From NCBI RefSeq assembly GCF_018687075.1, contig NZ_CP061285.1:1302001-1366000 (forward strand): 64,000 bases of DNA, in the 5' to 3' direction. Of the stretch, positions 28,458 to 37,146 are shown piece by piece; the first letter of the stretch is position 1, and every line of letters starts with the position of its first letter. The stretch comes from Polynucleobacter sp. MWH-UH35A (lineage in GTDB: Bacteria; Pseudomonadota; Gammaproteobacteria; Burkholderiales; Burkholderiaceae). The translations under genes were made by a program, and so were the position numbers. The notes beneath the pieces were generated by a model. The model ran no database searches, was not told the origin of the DNA, and saw nothing but the letters and a program-made list of their open reading frames with translations.

Positions 28458-28997
28458 TTACATTAGTTCAATGTGAAATGGAATTGGGTTGCGCATTGTG
28501 TTTGCAACTGGTGAGTGGAAATTGGCATGCTTGACAATTTCATCCAATACCTCACGACTAGCATCGCCTTCGATGTCAACTTTCACGCGGATATCCTGGA
28601 AACCCATTTGTAATGGCTCACGTTTTGCACCATCAGCGCCCCATGCAGCTGAATTCCCAATATCAGCCTCTAAGTGAATTTCTAACTTACTCAATTTCAC
28701 TTCGCGCAATGTAGCTACAGCCGTGATTCCAACACACAAGCAACCGCCCAATGCTGAGAGAACAATTTCTCCGGGGGCGGGGGCGGTGTTTTCCCCCATA
28801 AGGTGTGGAGGTTCATCAACTACTACTGGGTTATGAAGCCCCACAAAACTCCAAGAGCGAAACACGCCCTGCAGTACTGTTTTAACTTTATTTGTTCCGC
28901 GACGCTCTGGATTTGCTCTGCCACTTTCGGCGAACTTAAGTAACTCATCGCGGTTAATTGGGCGTAGGTAATTTACTTCTTTAACTGTTGTCAACAT
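28458..28997 (-). CDS. OsmC-family protein
   Basis: About 179 residues from ATG 28997; an in-frame ATG four codons upstream contains the GGAG ribosome-binding site, so 28997 is preferred. The OsmC signature is LSALGGCLCVGITAVATLREVKLSKLEI split over two strands, with the catalytic cysteine in GGCLCVG. OsmC/Ohr proteins reduce organic hydroperoxides through reactive cysteines. It is first in the sigma-54 operon OsmC / flavoprotein / rubredoxin-reductase and may protect the oxygen-consuming steps or act on a sulfur compound. Confidence 0.88.
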   Translation of the reverse strand: MLTTVKEVNYLRPINRDELLKFAESGRANPERRGTNKVKTVLQGVFRSWSFVGLHNPVVVDEPPHLMGENTAPAPGEIVLSALGGCLCVGITAVATLREVKLSKLEIHLEADIGNSAAWGADGAKREPLQMGFQDIRVKVDIEGDASREVLDEIVKHANFHSPVANTMRNPIPFHIELM

Positions 28998-29067
28998 GAC
29001 TTGCTCCATTAAGGTGATTAATCGTTTGCGATTGATTTTTTAAATCAAACCGCCCACACCTTAACTA

Positions 29068-29084
29068 AAGCAATTACCGTGCCA
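29068..29084 (-). promoter_or_regulatory. Sigma-54 promoter of the OsmC operon
   Basis: Read leftward, TGGCAC-GGTAA-TTGCTT is a perfect -24/-12 element. Transcription would begin near 29056, about 60 bp before the OsmC start at 28997. Confidence 0.9.
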
Positions 29085-29187
29085 ACTTCAAATTTAATTT
29101 ATTTCGATGAATATGACTGGATCAAATTATCCCGCGCCAACATTCCGTAGCACTTCCAATAATCGATATTTTTAACCGAAATACAAG

Positions 29188-29225
29188 TGCATCACAAATT
29201 GTTTCTAATTTGTTAACAAATTGTC
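29188..29225 (-). promoter_or_regulatory. Upstream activator element of the OsmC operon
   Basis: It contains the perfect palindrome AATTTGTTAACAAATT (29207-29222) and a second arm ACAAATT...AATTTGT (29194-29213). Read leftward it aligns with the element at 24796-24834 over about 38 bp. It lies about 123 bp upstream of the -24 box and directly behind the end of the activator gene, fitting a site for that activator. Confidence 0.7.
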
Positions 29226-29234
29226 AAATCAGAG

Positions 29235-30854
29235 TTATTTTTTAGTCGGTATCTCTATACCAAGCTTCTTAAGCCTGTATGAGAGCTGCCTGGTCGTCAT
29301 GCCTAGAGCTTGAGAGGCGCGGGATTGATTCCAGTGATGATTTTTCAACGCTTCCAATAATTCAGCGGGATTAGATTCATATGTATGTGAATATTCGCGA
29401 ATTCCAAATCCATCAAAATGCTTAGCAACAGGTCGCTCAACATCTTTTTTGGGTTCTGATAAAAACTTTTTAACTTCTAGTTCATCTATAAGATCATCGC
29501 CCACCAAGAGAACCAGACGCTCAATCAAATTAGATAGCTCCCGAATGTTGCCCGGCCAATCATAATCTTGAAGGCACTTAATTGCCGCAGGACTTAATCT
29601 GCAGTTCTTTTGATGAGCTTGATTTGCCCTATTTAAGAAGTAGATCACCAATGGCTCAATATCATCCCGGCGCTGAGATAGACTAGGGAGAGGTATAGAT
29701 ACCGTATTAATTCGATAGAATAAATCTTCGCGGAATTTGCCCAAGCGAATTGCCTCTTGGAGATCTTGGTTGGTTGCTGATACCAACCTAAAGTCCACCT
29801 TGATCTCCGACTTTCCCCCAAGCCTGACTACCGTTTGCTCCTGCAAGGTTCTTAATAGCTTTGCTTGCATTTGAATAGGGAGTTCGCCAATTTCATCCAG
29901 AAATATAGTCCCCTTATCAGCCTTTTCAAACCAACCTGGCGAACTACTTGATGCACCAGTAAAGGCGCCCTTTTCATAACCAAATAGTTCTGCCTCAAAT
30001 AGAGTATCTGGAATTGCGGAGCAGTTAATCTTAATGAAGGGCTGAGACTTTCTTGAGCTCGATAAGTGGATTGCTCTAGCAAATAGCTCTTTTCCTGTGC
30101 CTGATTCACCCAACAACAGGACTTTAGCCGATGAACTGGCTACCTTCTCTAGATCTGAAAGGGCTCTCAATAATTTATCCGAATTTCCAACAATTCCATA
30201 CTTTGCAGTAGATTGCTCAAGAGCATGCTGAAGTAATTGGTTTTTAGCCTCTAGCTTTTCAGTCTTTTCGCGAATAAAGTTTTCTAATTTTAATATTTGA
30301 CCTATAAGGGTTGAGATGCTTTTAAGAATCCGAATGTCGTCACTTAAAGAGCGATTTCTAGTACGAATTCTGTGGGCGGCAATTACACCAACCACCCTTT
30401 CATCGACCTTAATTGGAAAAGCAAGAAAGGCTACAGTCTCCTGGGGCAAGTCCTCTCTATTGACAGATCTAGCCAGAAAAACTGGCTCTGAATCGATATC
30501 TTGAACCACCATAACTTGGCCCGACTTAAGTACCGAGCCAGTCACACCCTCTCCCTCTTTATAAGAGCCCCTCTTAATCTCCTCCGCGGTCATTCCATAT
30601 GCAAAGACAATTTTGGACGTGTTTTTATCAGTAGGCCCAACACCTCTTAGGACAATCCTTCCTCGGTTCAAGCCGAGTAATTCACTCAATAAATGGAGAA
30701 TTTCATTGAAAACCTCATCTGATGAGAGGCTTTTTCCAATTAGCCGGAATATTTCTGTAAGTAAAAAATTTTCCTGCGCATGCCAATCGGCACCCTTAAC
30801 TCTCTCAGAGCTATTCGTAGAGTTAGGGCTGGATCTGGATTTAATGCTCTCCAT
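29235..30854 (-). CDS. GAF-AAA+-Fis sigma-54 activator (NifA-like)
   Basis: A 539-residue enhancer-binding protein. Residues about 40-195 form a GAF sensory domain; residues about 220-450 the AAA+ domain with Walker A GESGTGKE, the sigma-54-contacting GAFTGA loop and Walker B GTIFLDEIGELP; the C-terminus is a Fis-type helix-turn-helix (NQSRASQALGMTTRQLSYRL). The GAF domain contains no obvious metal-binding cysteine set. It is third in the leftward unit after the transporter binding protein and cyanase, and it abuts the shared palindromic element, so it is the best candidate regulator of the island. Confidence 0.93.
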   Translation of the reverse strand: MESIKSRSSPNSTNSSERVKGADWHAQENFLLTEIFRLIGKSLSSDEVFNEILHLLSELLGLNRGRIVLRGVGPTDKNTSKIVFAYGMTAEEIKRGSYKEGEGVTGSVLKSGQVMVVQDIDSEPVFLARSVNREDLPQETVAFLAFPIKVDERVVGVIAAHRIRTRNRSLSDDIRILKSISTLIGQILKLENFIREKTEKLEAKNQLLQHALEQSTAKYGIVGNSDKLLRALSDLEKVASSSAKVLLLGESGTGKELFARAIHLSSSRKSQPFIKINCSAIPDTLFEAELFGYEKGAFTGASSSSPGWFEKADKGTIFLDEIGELPIQMQAKLLRTLQEQTVVRLGGKSEIKVDFRLVSATNQDLQEAIRLGKFREDLFYRINTVSIPLPSLSQRRDDIEPLVIYFLNRANQAHQKNCRLSPAAIKCLQDYDWPGNIRELSNLIERLVLLVGDDLIDELEVKKFLSEPKKDVERPVAKHFDGFGIREYSHTYESNPAELLEALKNHHWNQSRASQALGMTTRQLSYRLKKLGIEIPTKK

Positions 30855-30879
30855 ATCTCAGCCCCGATCTAAACACTTC

Positions 30880-31329
30880 TTAATAAGTTTTGTATGACAA
30901 ATATTTGCCAGACAGAACAACCTGAACGCGATCACCCTTAGGGTCTGGCTCTCGCTGAATGTCCATTGAAAAATCAATTGCACTCATAATTCCATCGCCA
31001 AATTCCTCATGAATCAACTCTTTGATTGTTGTTCCGTACACGCTAACAATTTCATACCAGCGATAAATCAATGGATCAGTAGGAACGGCTGTTGGCAATG
31101 AACCTTTATAAGGCACAATCTGCAACCAGGCCATTTCCTCATCCGTCAGATCAAACAACTTACCAGCCGCCTCTGCTTGCACCTTTGTAAACGTCATCTG
31201 CCCTAGACAGCCAGCCGTAACCCATTCCTTGGACTCACCGATTGCCTTGGCAATATCACTCCATTTCATACCATTACGGACTTTTGACTCAATAATTTTT
31301 TGAGTAACTAATGCGCGATCCATCTTCAT
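30880..31329 (-). CDS. cynS: Cyanase
   Basis: A 149-residue cyanate hydratase, normal size. The N-terminal helical DNA-binding-like domain is followed by the decamer-forming catalytic domain. Catalytic residues are intact: Arg90 and Glu93 in YRWYE and Ser116 in GIMSAIDF, offset by six from E. coli Arg96, Glu99 and Ser122. The enzyme converts cyanate and bicarbonate to carbamate (hence ammonia) and CO2. It lies 29 bp behind the transporter binding-protein gene and 25 bp before the activator gene. No carbonic anhydrase (cynT) is adjacent. Confidence 0.97.
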   Translation of the reverse strand: MKMDRALVTQKIIESKVRNGMKWSDIAKAIGESKEWVTAGCLGQMTFTKVQAEAAGKLFDLTDEEMAWLQIVPYKGSLPTAVPTDPLIYRWYEIVSVYGTTIKELIHEEFGDGIMSAIDFSMDIQREPDPKGDRVQVVLSGKYLSYKTY

Positions 31330-31358
31330 ATCTCCTTTAATGTGTGGATGTAATTAAT

Positions 31359-32732
31359 TTATGATTTGCTGATTGCAAAGGATTTCAAATAAGCTGCTGG
31401 CTGACTAGGATCAAACTCTTTACCCATGATCTTATCTTTTTTGTAGCCCGCTTTCGCCAGTGGAGGCACTGCAATTCCAGTCTCACCCATATATTTCTTG
31501 GCATCAGTAAGCAAAAAGACTTTCTCGGAAATATCCTTGTAATTCACGTCACCCTTTACATAGCCCCAGCGCTGCATTTGGGTAAGCATCCATGTGGCCA
31601 TTGAGTACCAAGGGATTGGATTGAAGTCAATTCGATCAGGAACGTTTTGAATATTTCCCAAGCCATCGGCAAATTTTCCAGTCAACACTTGCATTACAAC
31701 CGTCTCAGGCTGATTGAGATAATTTGGTGTTGAGATTACCTTTGCAATTAAAGGTCGATTCGCAGGATCTCGCGCCATAGTAGATGCATTCAATACGGCA
31801 CGGTACAGAGCTGCAAATGTATTTGGGTTTTGCTTAATAAACTCTTCAGAGGTTCCAAATGCGCAACATGGGTGACCATCCCAAATATCTTTAGTTAGGA
31901 TGTGGATGAACCCAATCTCATCATAGACGGCGCGTTGATTGAAAGGATCAGGCCCCAAGAATCCATCAATATTCCCAGCGCGCAAGTTTGCAACCATTTC
32001 GGGAGGCGGGGTAACGCGCAACTGAATATCTTTATCCGGATCCAAGCCTGCCTGGGCCACATAGTAACGCAGTAAGAAGTTATGCATCGAATACTCAAAC
32101 GGGATTGCAAATTTCATGCCTTTCCACATTTTTGGATCACGCTTATCTTTGTGCTTATTTGCTAAGACAATAGCCTGCCCGTTTACATTTTGAATTGTTG
32201 CTACACGCATTTGCGCAGGGTCAGAACCGAGGCCCATTGACATAGCAATTGGCATAGGCGATAGGAAATGAGAGGCATCATGCTCCTTGCTAAGCATCTT
32301 GTCCCTAATAAGCGCCCAGCCAGCCGTCTTATTAAGCGTTACATTTAAGCCTTGCTTTTTATAGAACCCGAGCGGGTCGGACATAATTAATGGTGTCGCA
32401 CAAGTAATGGGAATAAAACCAATTTTGAGATCTTTTTTCTCAATTGTTCCCTTGTCTTGTGCCATCGCCTGTAACGCACCAATTGGCAAGAAACCTGACA
32501 AAACCGACAAGGCTCCGCCAGCGCCAACCGACTTCAAAAATGCACGGCGTCGATTTTCCTCGGGGAAAAGTGCCTTTACCAAGGAAGCTTCAATAAAGTT
32601 TGCACTAGCCTGCTCAGCATCAATTTTTGCCTGAGCCTCTTGAGCATGCTCAAGATCGGATGCATGACGGCCACAGCTACATCCAGAAAAGAATAAGGGG
32701 CGATCAGGGTTGAATGGGTCATATGTACTCAT
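31359..32732 (-). CDS. NrtA/CmpA/CynA-type ABC substrate-binding protein
   Basis: A 457-residue periplasmic binding protein of the nitrate/cyanate/bicarbonate group. Unusually for a binding protein, the twin-arginine signal (NRRRAFLKSVG, then a hydrophobic stretch) starts only at about residue 60, behind a charged segment with FFSGCSCGRHASD. That long leader is known in proteobacterial members of the group. Downstream motifs such as GFIPITCATPLI and LRAGNIDGFLGPDPFNQRA belong to the NrtA fold. With cyanase next to it, cyanate is the likely ligand, but nitrate or another anion cannot be excluded. Start: ATG behind GAGGAG. Confidence 0.9.
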   Translation of the reverse strand: MSTYDPFNPDRPLFFSGCSCGRHASDLEHAQEAQAKIDAEQASANFIEASLVKALFPEENRRRAFLKSVGAGGALSVLSGFLPIGALQAMAQDKGTIEKKDLKIGFIPITCATPLIMSDPLGFYKKQGLNVTLNKTAGWALIRDKMLSKEHDASHFLSPMPIAMSMGLGSDPAQMRVATIQNVNGQAIVLANKHKDKRDPKMWKGMKFAIPFEYSMHNFLLRYYVAQAGLDPDKDIQLRVTPPPEMVANLRAGNIDGFLGPDPFNQRAVYDEIGFIHILTKDIWDGHPCCAFGTSEEFIKQNPNTFAALYRAVLNASTMARDPANRPLIAKVISTPNYLNQPETVVMQVLTGKFADGLGNIQNVPDRIDFNPIPWYSMATWMLTQMQRWGYVKGDVNYKDISEKVFLLTDAKKYMGETGIAVPPLAKAGYKKDKIMGKEFDPSQPAAYLKSFAISKS

Positions 32733-33093
32733 AATTACTCCTCTTGGTTGATGATTTAATTCTTGCAGTGGATCTCACTTCTGAGAACTTTGTCTTCCTT
32801 GATTTAGTGCATGATTTTTCATTCGCACCAATTTGGAGACAGAATGAAGACTCAATTGCACTAAACATGGGAATCTTGATTTCCAGATGAAAAATAATTT
32901 CTTTAATCCATAAAATAATAAGCAGGAAGCGTGCCATAACTAATCAAATGGATATTTTTCTTTGAGATTTCAGATTTTTATTTCTCAAATCCTGACTGAT
33001 TAGTCAAAATCTAGCGCAATCCATCCCTTTCTCTAAATTTCTGCACCAACTTAAAGATTTGCGCTTGGTCATACACCCCAACCCCTTCTTAGA
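32733..33093. other. Regulatory gap between the cyanase operon and rpoN
   Basis: This 361-bp divergent gap holds no gene. It contains the sigma-54 element at 32920-32936, inverted repeats TTTGAGA-N15-TCTCAAA (32961-32989) and TGACT-GATT-AGTCA (32993-33006), and several NtrC-like half sites: GCACCAATTTGG at about 32826, TTTAGTGCA and TGCACTAAA near 32804 and 32857, and TGCACCA at 33042-33048. These suggest nitrogen control of the cyanase unit and possibly of rpoN. Confidence 0.5.
32920..32936 (-). promoter_or_regulatory. Sigma-54 promoter of the transporter-cyanase unit
   Basis: Read leftward, TGGCAC-GCTTC-CTGCTT has the perfect -24 box and the invariant GC of -12 at the right spacing, with one departure (C for T) from the consensus. 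Transcription would start near 32908, leaving a leader of about 175 bp before the binding-protein gene. Confidence 0.7.
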
Positions 33094-34503
33094 ATGGGTT
33101 TCATGGGAATCCTTCTAAATACACAAGTTAGCCAGAGCCTTAGCTTGACGCCACAGCTGCAGCAAGCCATTCACCTGCTTCAGCTTTCTTCAAGTGCACT
33201 TGAAGATGAATTGGCAACTATCGCTGAAGAGAACCCATTGCTGGAGTTTGAGAAGACAGCTGAAAGATTTTCGGCGCCAACTAGCCAAAAAATATCGAGC
33301 TCGTATGAATCGACGCGAGGCTTTACCAGAAATGGGAGTGATGATGGATCGGACCAAGAGTTTGAGAAGGCCCTTGGGCCAGTTACCCTATTAACTCATC
33401 TTGAAGAGCAAATTCGACATCTACCCCATTCTGACTTTCAAAAAAATCTAACCTTTTATTTGGCTGGCCATTTAGATGAACGTGGATATCTTAGGGAATC
33501 ACTCGAAGATATAGCGACAGATCTAGCTGATAGGTTTACTGGCGCCAATATATCTCTTGATCAAGAAGTCACAAGATCACTCGGCGCGCTTCAGTCATTA
33601 GACCCCCCGGGCATTGGCGCTAGAGACCTATCCGATTGTCTAATCCTGCAAATTAAACGAAAGTTAACTGAAAACACAAAAAATAAAAATACATGGGAAT
33701 TAGCTATAGAAATTGCCGAATGCCACCTCGAAAATGTTGCCAAAAGAAACTTACAGCCAATAAAGAAAGCATGTCGCAAATCAGAGCAAGAAATTTTGCA
33801 TGCCATCAAATTAATACAAAGTTTGGACCATAATCCTGCGCATCCATTCGAAGAAATTGATATTCAAGGAATAATTCCTGACGTTCTGGTGAAAAATGTA
33901 AGAGGCAAATGGTTGGCAGAAATTAATCCATATTCCAAGCCAAAGCTTTCATTAAATAATGAGTTAGCCAGGGTGTTTCGAGATCATTGCAATGCAAAGT
34001 CAAACGCAGCCCTAAATCAAAAGCTATTAGAAGCTAGATGGCTACTAAAAAATATAGCTCAGAGAGAGGTCACCATACTCAGAGTTGCGAATGAAATTGT
34101 GGCCAAGCAGAAAAATTTCTTCTCAAAGGGTGCCGTTGAAATGCGACCCTTGATTCTTAAAGAAATTGCAGAATCTCTAAATTTGCATGAATCGACTGTT
34201 TCTAGAGTTACAACTCAAAAGTATTTAAGTTGCTCGAGCGGCATTTTTGAATTAAAACACTTTTTTAGCAGTCAATTGTTACGTGTTGATGGAAGCTCTA
34301 TTTCATCAACCGCAGTGCAAGCCTTAATTCAAGATATTGTCTCTAATGAGCAGCCCGATAAGCCGGTATCAGATAGTGCTATTGCCGATATTCTAGAGTC
34401 TCGAGGCCACTTAATAGCAAGACGCACCGTTACTAAATATCGAGAGCTGCTTCATATTCCATCAACAAGTATGCGTCGTCATGGAATTGCCTCATATAAG
34501 TAA
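33094..34503 (+). CDS. rpoN: RNA polymerase sigma-54 factor
   Basis: A 469-residue sigma-54 with all regions: the activator-binding region I (TPQLQQAIHLLQLS, EENPLLEFE), the core-binding middle, the helix-turn-helix (LHESTVSRVTTQKYL) and the RpoN box ARRTVTKYRE. The start may be ATG 33094 or the ATG three codons on. It sits inside the cyanase island, between the binding-protein unit and the permease/ATPase unit, rather than in the common lptB-rpoN-hpf setting. Either the housekeeping gene has moved or this is a second, dedicated copy. Confidence 0.95.
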   Translation: MGFMGILLNTQVSQSLSLTPQLQQAIHLLQLSSSALEDELATIAEENPLLEFEKTAERFSAPTSQKISSSYESTRGFTRNGSDDGSDQEFEKALGPVTLLTHLEEQIRHLPHSDFQKNLTFYLAGHLDERGYLRESLEDIATDLADRFTGANISLDQEVTRSLGALQSLDPPGIGARDLSDCLILQIKRKLTENTKNKNTWELAIEIAECHLENVAKRNLQPIKKACRKSEQEILHAIKLIQSLDHNPAHPFEEIDIQGIIPDVLVKNVRGKWLAEINPYSKPKLSLNNELARVFRDHCNAKSNAALNQKLLEARWLLKNIAQREVTILRVANEIVAKQKNFFSKGAVEMRPLILKEIAESLNLHESTVSRVTTQKYLSCSSGIFELKHFFSSQLLRVDGSSISSTAVQALIQDIVSNEQPDKPVSDSAIADILESRGHLIARRTVTKYRELLHIPSTSMRRHGIASYK

Positions 34504-34524
34504 AAAGTCACCAGTACGGTGACT
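34502..34524 (-). terminator. Terminator of the permease-ATPase unit
   Basis: The stem AGTCACC-AGTAC-GGTGACT (34506-34524) is followed on the minus strand by TTTTTA, so it stops leftward transcription coming from the ATPase gene, just at the end of the convergent rpoN gene. Confidence 0.75.
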
Positions 34525-34549
34525 CGCTACCACCTCCACAACTTAATTT

Positions 34550-35407
34550 TTAAATCGCGTCAACTCCAGGTCTGACTATTTTTGGTACATGCATATGCCC
34601 GACATCTTTAGCAACGTTGGCCTGAAGATGCTTCGACCTGTTAACTAAAAAATCAACCAAATGATTTCGCATTGGGTAATACATGGGATCATGATGGAGG
34701 TTGGCCCTCATTCTTCCTTTTGGGAGGGTATTAACCACAATCTCAGCAATTTTTGCATTTGGCCCATTACTCATGAGCATAATCTTGTCAGACAATAGGA
34801 TTGCCTCATCAACATCATGAGTAATCATAAATACTGTTTGCTGAGTATCATTGCAAATCTTTAAAAGCTCATCCTGAATAACGCCTCGCGTCAATGCATC
34901 CAATGCTCCAAATGGCTCATCCAGAAGAAGCATCTTAGGTTCAATTGCAAATGCACGCGCAATGCCCACACGCTGCTTCATTCCCCCGGATAGCTCGGAG
35001 GGTTTTTTATGCTCAGCGTTCACTAATCCAACCATATCTAGGTATCTTTTTGAATGGAGCTCGATTTTTGCCTTCGGCCAATCAGGATATTTTGATTTGA
35101 CAGCAAAACTAACATTTTGAAGAACCGTCATCCAAGGCATAAGCGCATGTCCCTGAAAGACAACCCCTCTTTCGAGGCTTGGTCCTTTAATTTCACGACC
35201 CGACATAATCGCGTAGCCTGAAGTAGCCTCCTCAAGACCAGCAAGCACATTTAAGATGGTTGTCTTACCGCAGCCAGAGTGACCAATGATGCACACAAAC
35301 TCACCACGATCAATTTCAAAATTAATCCCATCAAATACCGGTGGTGCATCAGCCTTATATGACTTAGTTAAATTTTCAACTTTTAAAAATGCATTTTCAA
35401 TCTGCAT
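34550..35407 (-). CDS. ABC transporter ATPase (nitrate/cyanate type)
   Basis: A 285-residue ATPase from ATG 35407 (MQIENAFLKVENLTKSY), overlapping the permease gene by 11 bp. Walker A is GHSGCGKT, the signature is LSGGMKQR, Walker B is MLLLDEPFGALD, followed by the switch His (MITHDVDEA). The C-terminal extension after the nucleotide domain is typical of NrtD/CynD-like subunits. It should energise uptake with the permease next door and the binding protein encoded beyond rpoN. Confidence 0.92.
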   Translation of the reverse strand: MQIENAFLKVENLTKSYKADAPPVFDGINFEIDRGEFVCIIGHSGCGKTTILNVLAGLEEATSGYAIMSGREIKGPSLERGVVFQGHALMPWMTVLQNVSFAVKSKYPDWPKAKIELHSKRYLDMVGLVNAEHKKPSELSGGMKQRVGIARAFAIEPKMLLLDEPFGALDALTRGVIQDELLKICNDTQQTVFMITHDVDEAILLSDKIMLMSNGPNAKIAEIVVNTLPKGRMRANLHHDPMYYPMRNHLVDFLVNRSKHLQANVAKDVGHMHVPKIVRPGVDAI

Positions 35408-36257
35408 AAGAAACCGCCTTCTGTAGTCTTCCAAATACCAAATCAAGCAACATACCTACTATTCCAATCAATAAAATCGCAAAAATAACACTTGATAAGG
35501 CCAAGTTATTCCATTCATTCCAAAGGAAGTACCCAATTCCCGTTCCTCCAACAAGCATTTCAGCAGCAACAATGACCAGCCAAGCAATGCCCATAGATAT
35601 GCGCATACCAGTCAAAATAGTCGGAGCTGCCGCAGGCAAAATGACTAAAAAAGCCTTTCGCAATGGGTTGACCTCTAAGGTCTTAGCTACATTCAAGAGC
35701 TCCTTGCGTACATTCGCAACGCCAAAAGCCGTATTAATTAGCATCGGCCAAACAGAGCAGATGAAAATTACGAAAATTCCCGAAATCGAAGAGTCTTTAA
35801 TTGTGTACAAAGCTATAGGCATCCAAGCCAAAGGAGAAATTGGCTTAAGAATTTGAATAAATGGATTGAAGGCCTCGTAAGCAAGAGGGGACATACCTAT
35901 CCAGAACCCGAAAGGCAATGCTACGACCAGAGCAAGCAAAAAACCAAGCCCCACTCGTGCCAAGGAGTATCCAAGCTGAATCCCAATTCCCTTGTCATTT
36001 GGGCCATTATCATAAAAAGGGTGAGATAGCTGCTTGTATATCGTTTCACCCATCTGGGTGAGTGTGGGAAGCCCAGATTTTTGAGTTCCAGCCCCCGAAC
36101 TGCCACTCATCAATGCACTGTATTCGGATGATTCAGCGGTGCTAGCGGGCATCGGAGTATTCCCCTGGCCTGTTGCTACATGCCACATGAGTAGGATAAG
36201 AAATAAAATAAATACGGAGAGCAATGCCCCCTTAGCTTTAATTGATAGCGTTTTCAT
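35397..36257 (-). CDS. ABC transporter permease (NrtB/CynB type)
   Basis: A 286-residue inner-membrane permease with an N-terminal transmembrane anchor, a periplasmic linker (about residues 35-85) and the five-helix BPD_transp_1 core. The EAA-type loop reads 'EVNPLRKAFLVILPAAAPTILTGMRI' in pieces, and GIAWLVIVAAEML is a hallmark of the nitrate/sulfonate/taurine group. First gene of a two-gene leftward unit; its upstream region carries NtrC-like half sites. Confidence 0.92.
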   Translation of the reverse strand: MKTLSIKAKGALLSVFILFLILLMWHVATGQGNTPMPASTAESSEYSALMSGSSGAGTQKSGLPTLTQMGETIYKQLSHPFYDNGPNDKGIGIQLGYSLARVGLGFLLALVVALPFGFWIGMSPLAYEAFNPFIQILKPISPLAWMPIALYTIKDSSISGIFVIFICSVWPMLINTAFGVANVRKELLNVAKTLEVNPLRKAFLVILPAAAPTILTGMRISMGIAWLVIVAAEMLVGGTGIGYFLWNEWNNLALSSVIFAILLIGIVGMLLDLVFGRLQKAVSYAD

Positions 36258-36380
36258 ATTTTTACTTTCAACCTTTAATGTTTTCGAACATCAGGTCACA
36301 AGTAGCACCAAGCCAGACAATTGACTGTAAGAAAACCGCCTCACTGAAAAGGGGCGTAGCTTTTGCATAAATGATGTTCA

Positions 36381-36472
36381 TGCACCATTTTTAACATTCA
36401 CTAGCGATAGATTTATTTGTTAGTGCACCAATAAAACACACCAAACAGATTAATATGCACCAAAATGGGAAT
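36381..36472 (-). promoter_or_regulatory. Three TGCACCA half sites before the permease unit
   Basis: TGCACCA occurs at 36381-36387, 36424-36430 and 36456-36462; the last extends to TGCACCAAAATGGG, resembling a full NtrC site with a degenerate right arm. They lie 124-205 bp upstream of the permease start. No -24/-12 element was found here. The rest of the gap 36258-36516 shows no gene. Confidence 0.45.
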
Positions 36473-36516
36473 ACTAAATTTTCAGCCGAGCGGGCTGCAA
36501 TCAAGTTATTTAAAGC

Positions 36517-37038
36517 TCAAGTTTGAGTGAAATATTTTTTATTGAGAAAGCTTGCAATAGCTAAGATTATCGAGTCAACCAATATCGGGTAAAGGGCAAA
36601 GCTATATCCAGTAACCCCCGCCATTACGATAAAAATTGATAAGAATATTGCCGGTGGATGCATACATCGGAGAAAATGTAACCCCAAAATGGTGCCAAGG
36701 ACAGTTACAAAAATTCCAACCGCTAAATTAGTGAATACATAAACGCATACGAAAGCAACGCAGGCAGCGAGAAGATTTGCTTCAAGCAACACTAGAGGGG
36801 AGAAAAGCTTACTATTTGGCAATAAAAAAATTAGAAATGCGCTAACACCAAATACTGCCATGATCATTGACTCCTCATTGCTTAAATTTCCAAACCACTG
36901 ATTCAGGAGCAAGATTGCAAACAAGGTTAAACCGGTGCCAAAAGTAATGCGTGCAACATCCTTGATTGGATATTTTGGCTGACCCAGAGTAAGCCGATGA
37001 AAAATTTCTGCAATTTTCTTAATAAGAAGATGGGCCAT
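36517..37038 (-). CDS. HPP-family integral membrane protein
   Basis: A 173-residue protein with four to five hydrophobic helices and the family's name motif, here LRCMHPPAIFLS (residues about 124-135). The plant members of this family have been linked to nitrite transport into plastids; bacterial members are uncharacterised. It lies beside the cyanate/nitrate-type ABC genes, and a second HPP protein lies at 37.6-38.2 kb, so a nitrogen-anion role is a reasonable guess. Confidence 0.85.
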   Translation of the reverse strand: MAHLLIKKIAEIFHRLTLGQPKYPIKDVARITFGTGLTLFAILLLNQWFGNLSNEESMIMAVFGVSAFLIFLLPNSKLFSPLVLLEANLLAACVAFVCVYVFTNLAVGIFVTVLGTILGLHFLRCMHPPAIFLSIFIVMAGVTGYSFALYPILVDSIILAIASFLNKKYFTQT

Positions 37039-37146
37039 ATAAAAAGGTGATAAGTATTATTTGAAGAGAGAATGCATATTTAATCTATATTTAACACATC
37101 ATCATATAGCCGACACCCCGAAAATTACATCGCAAGGATACAAAAC

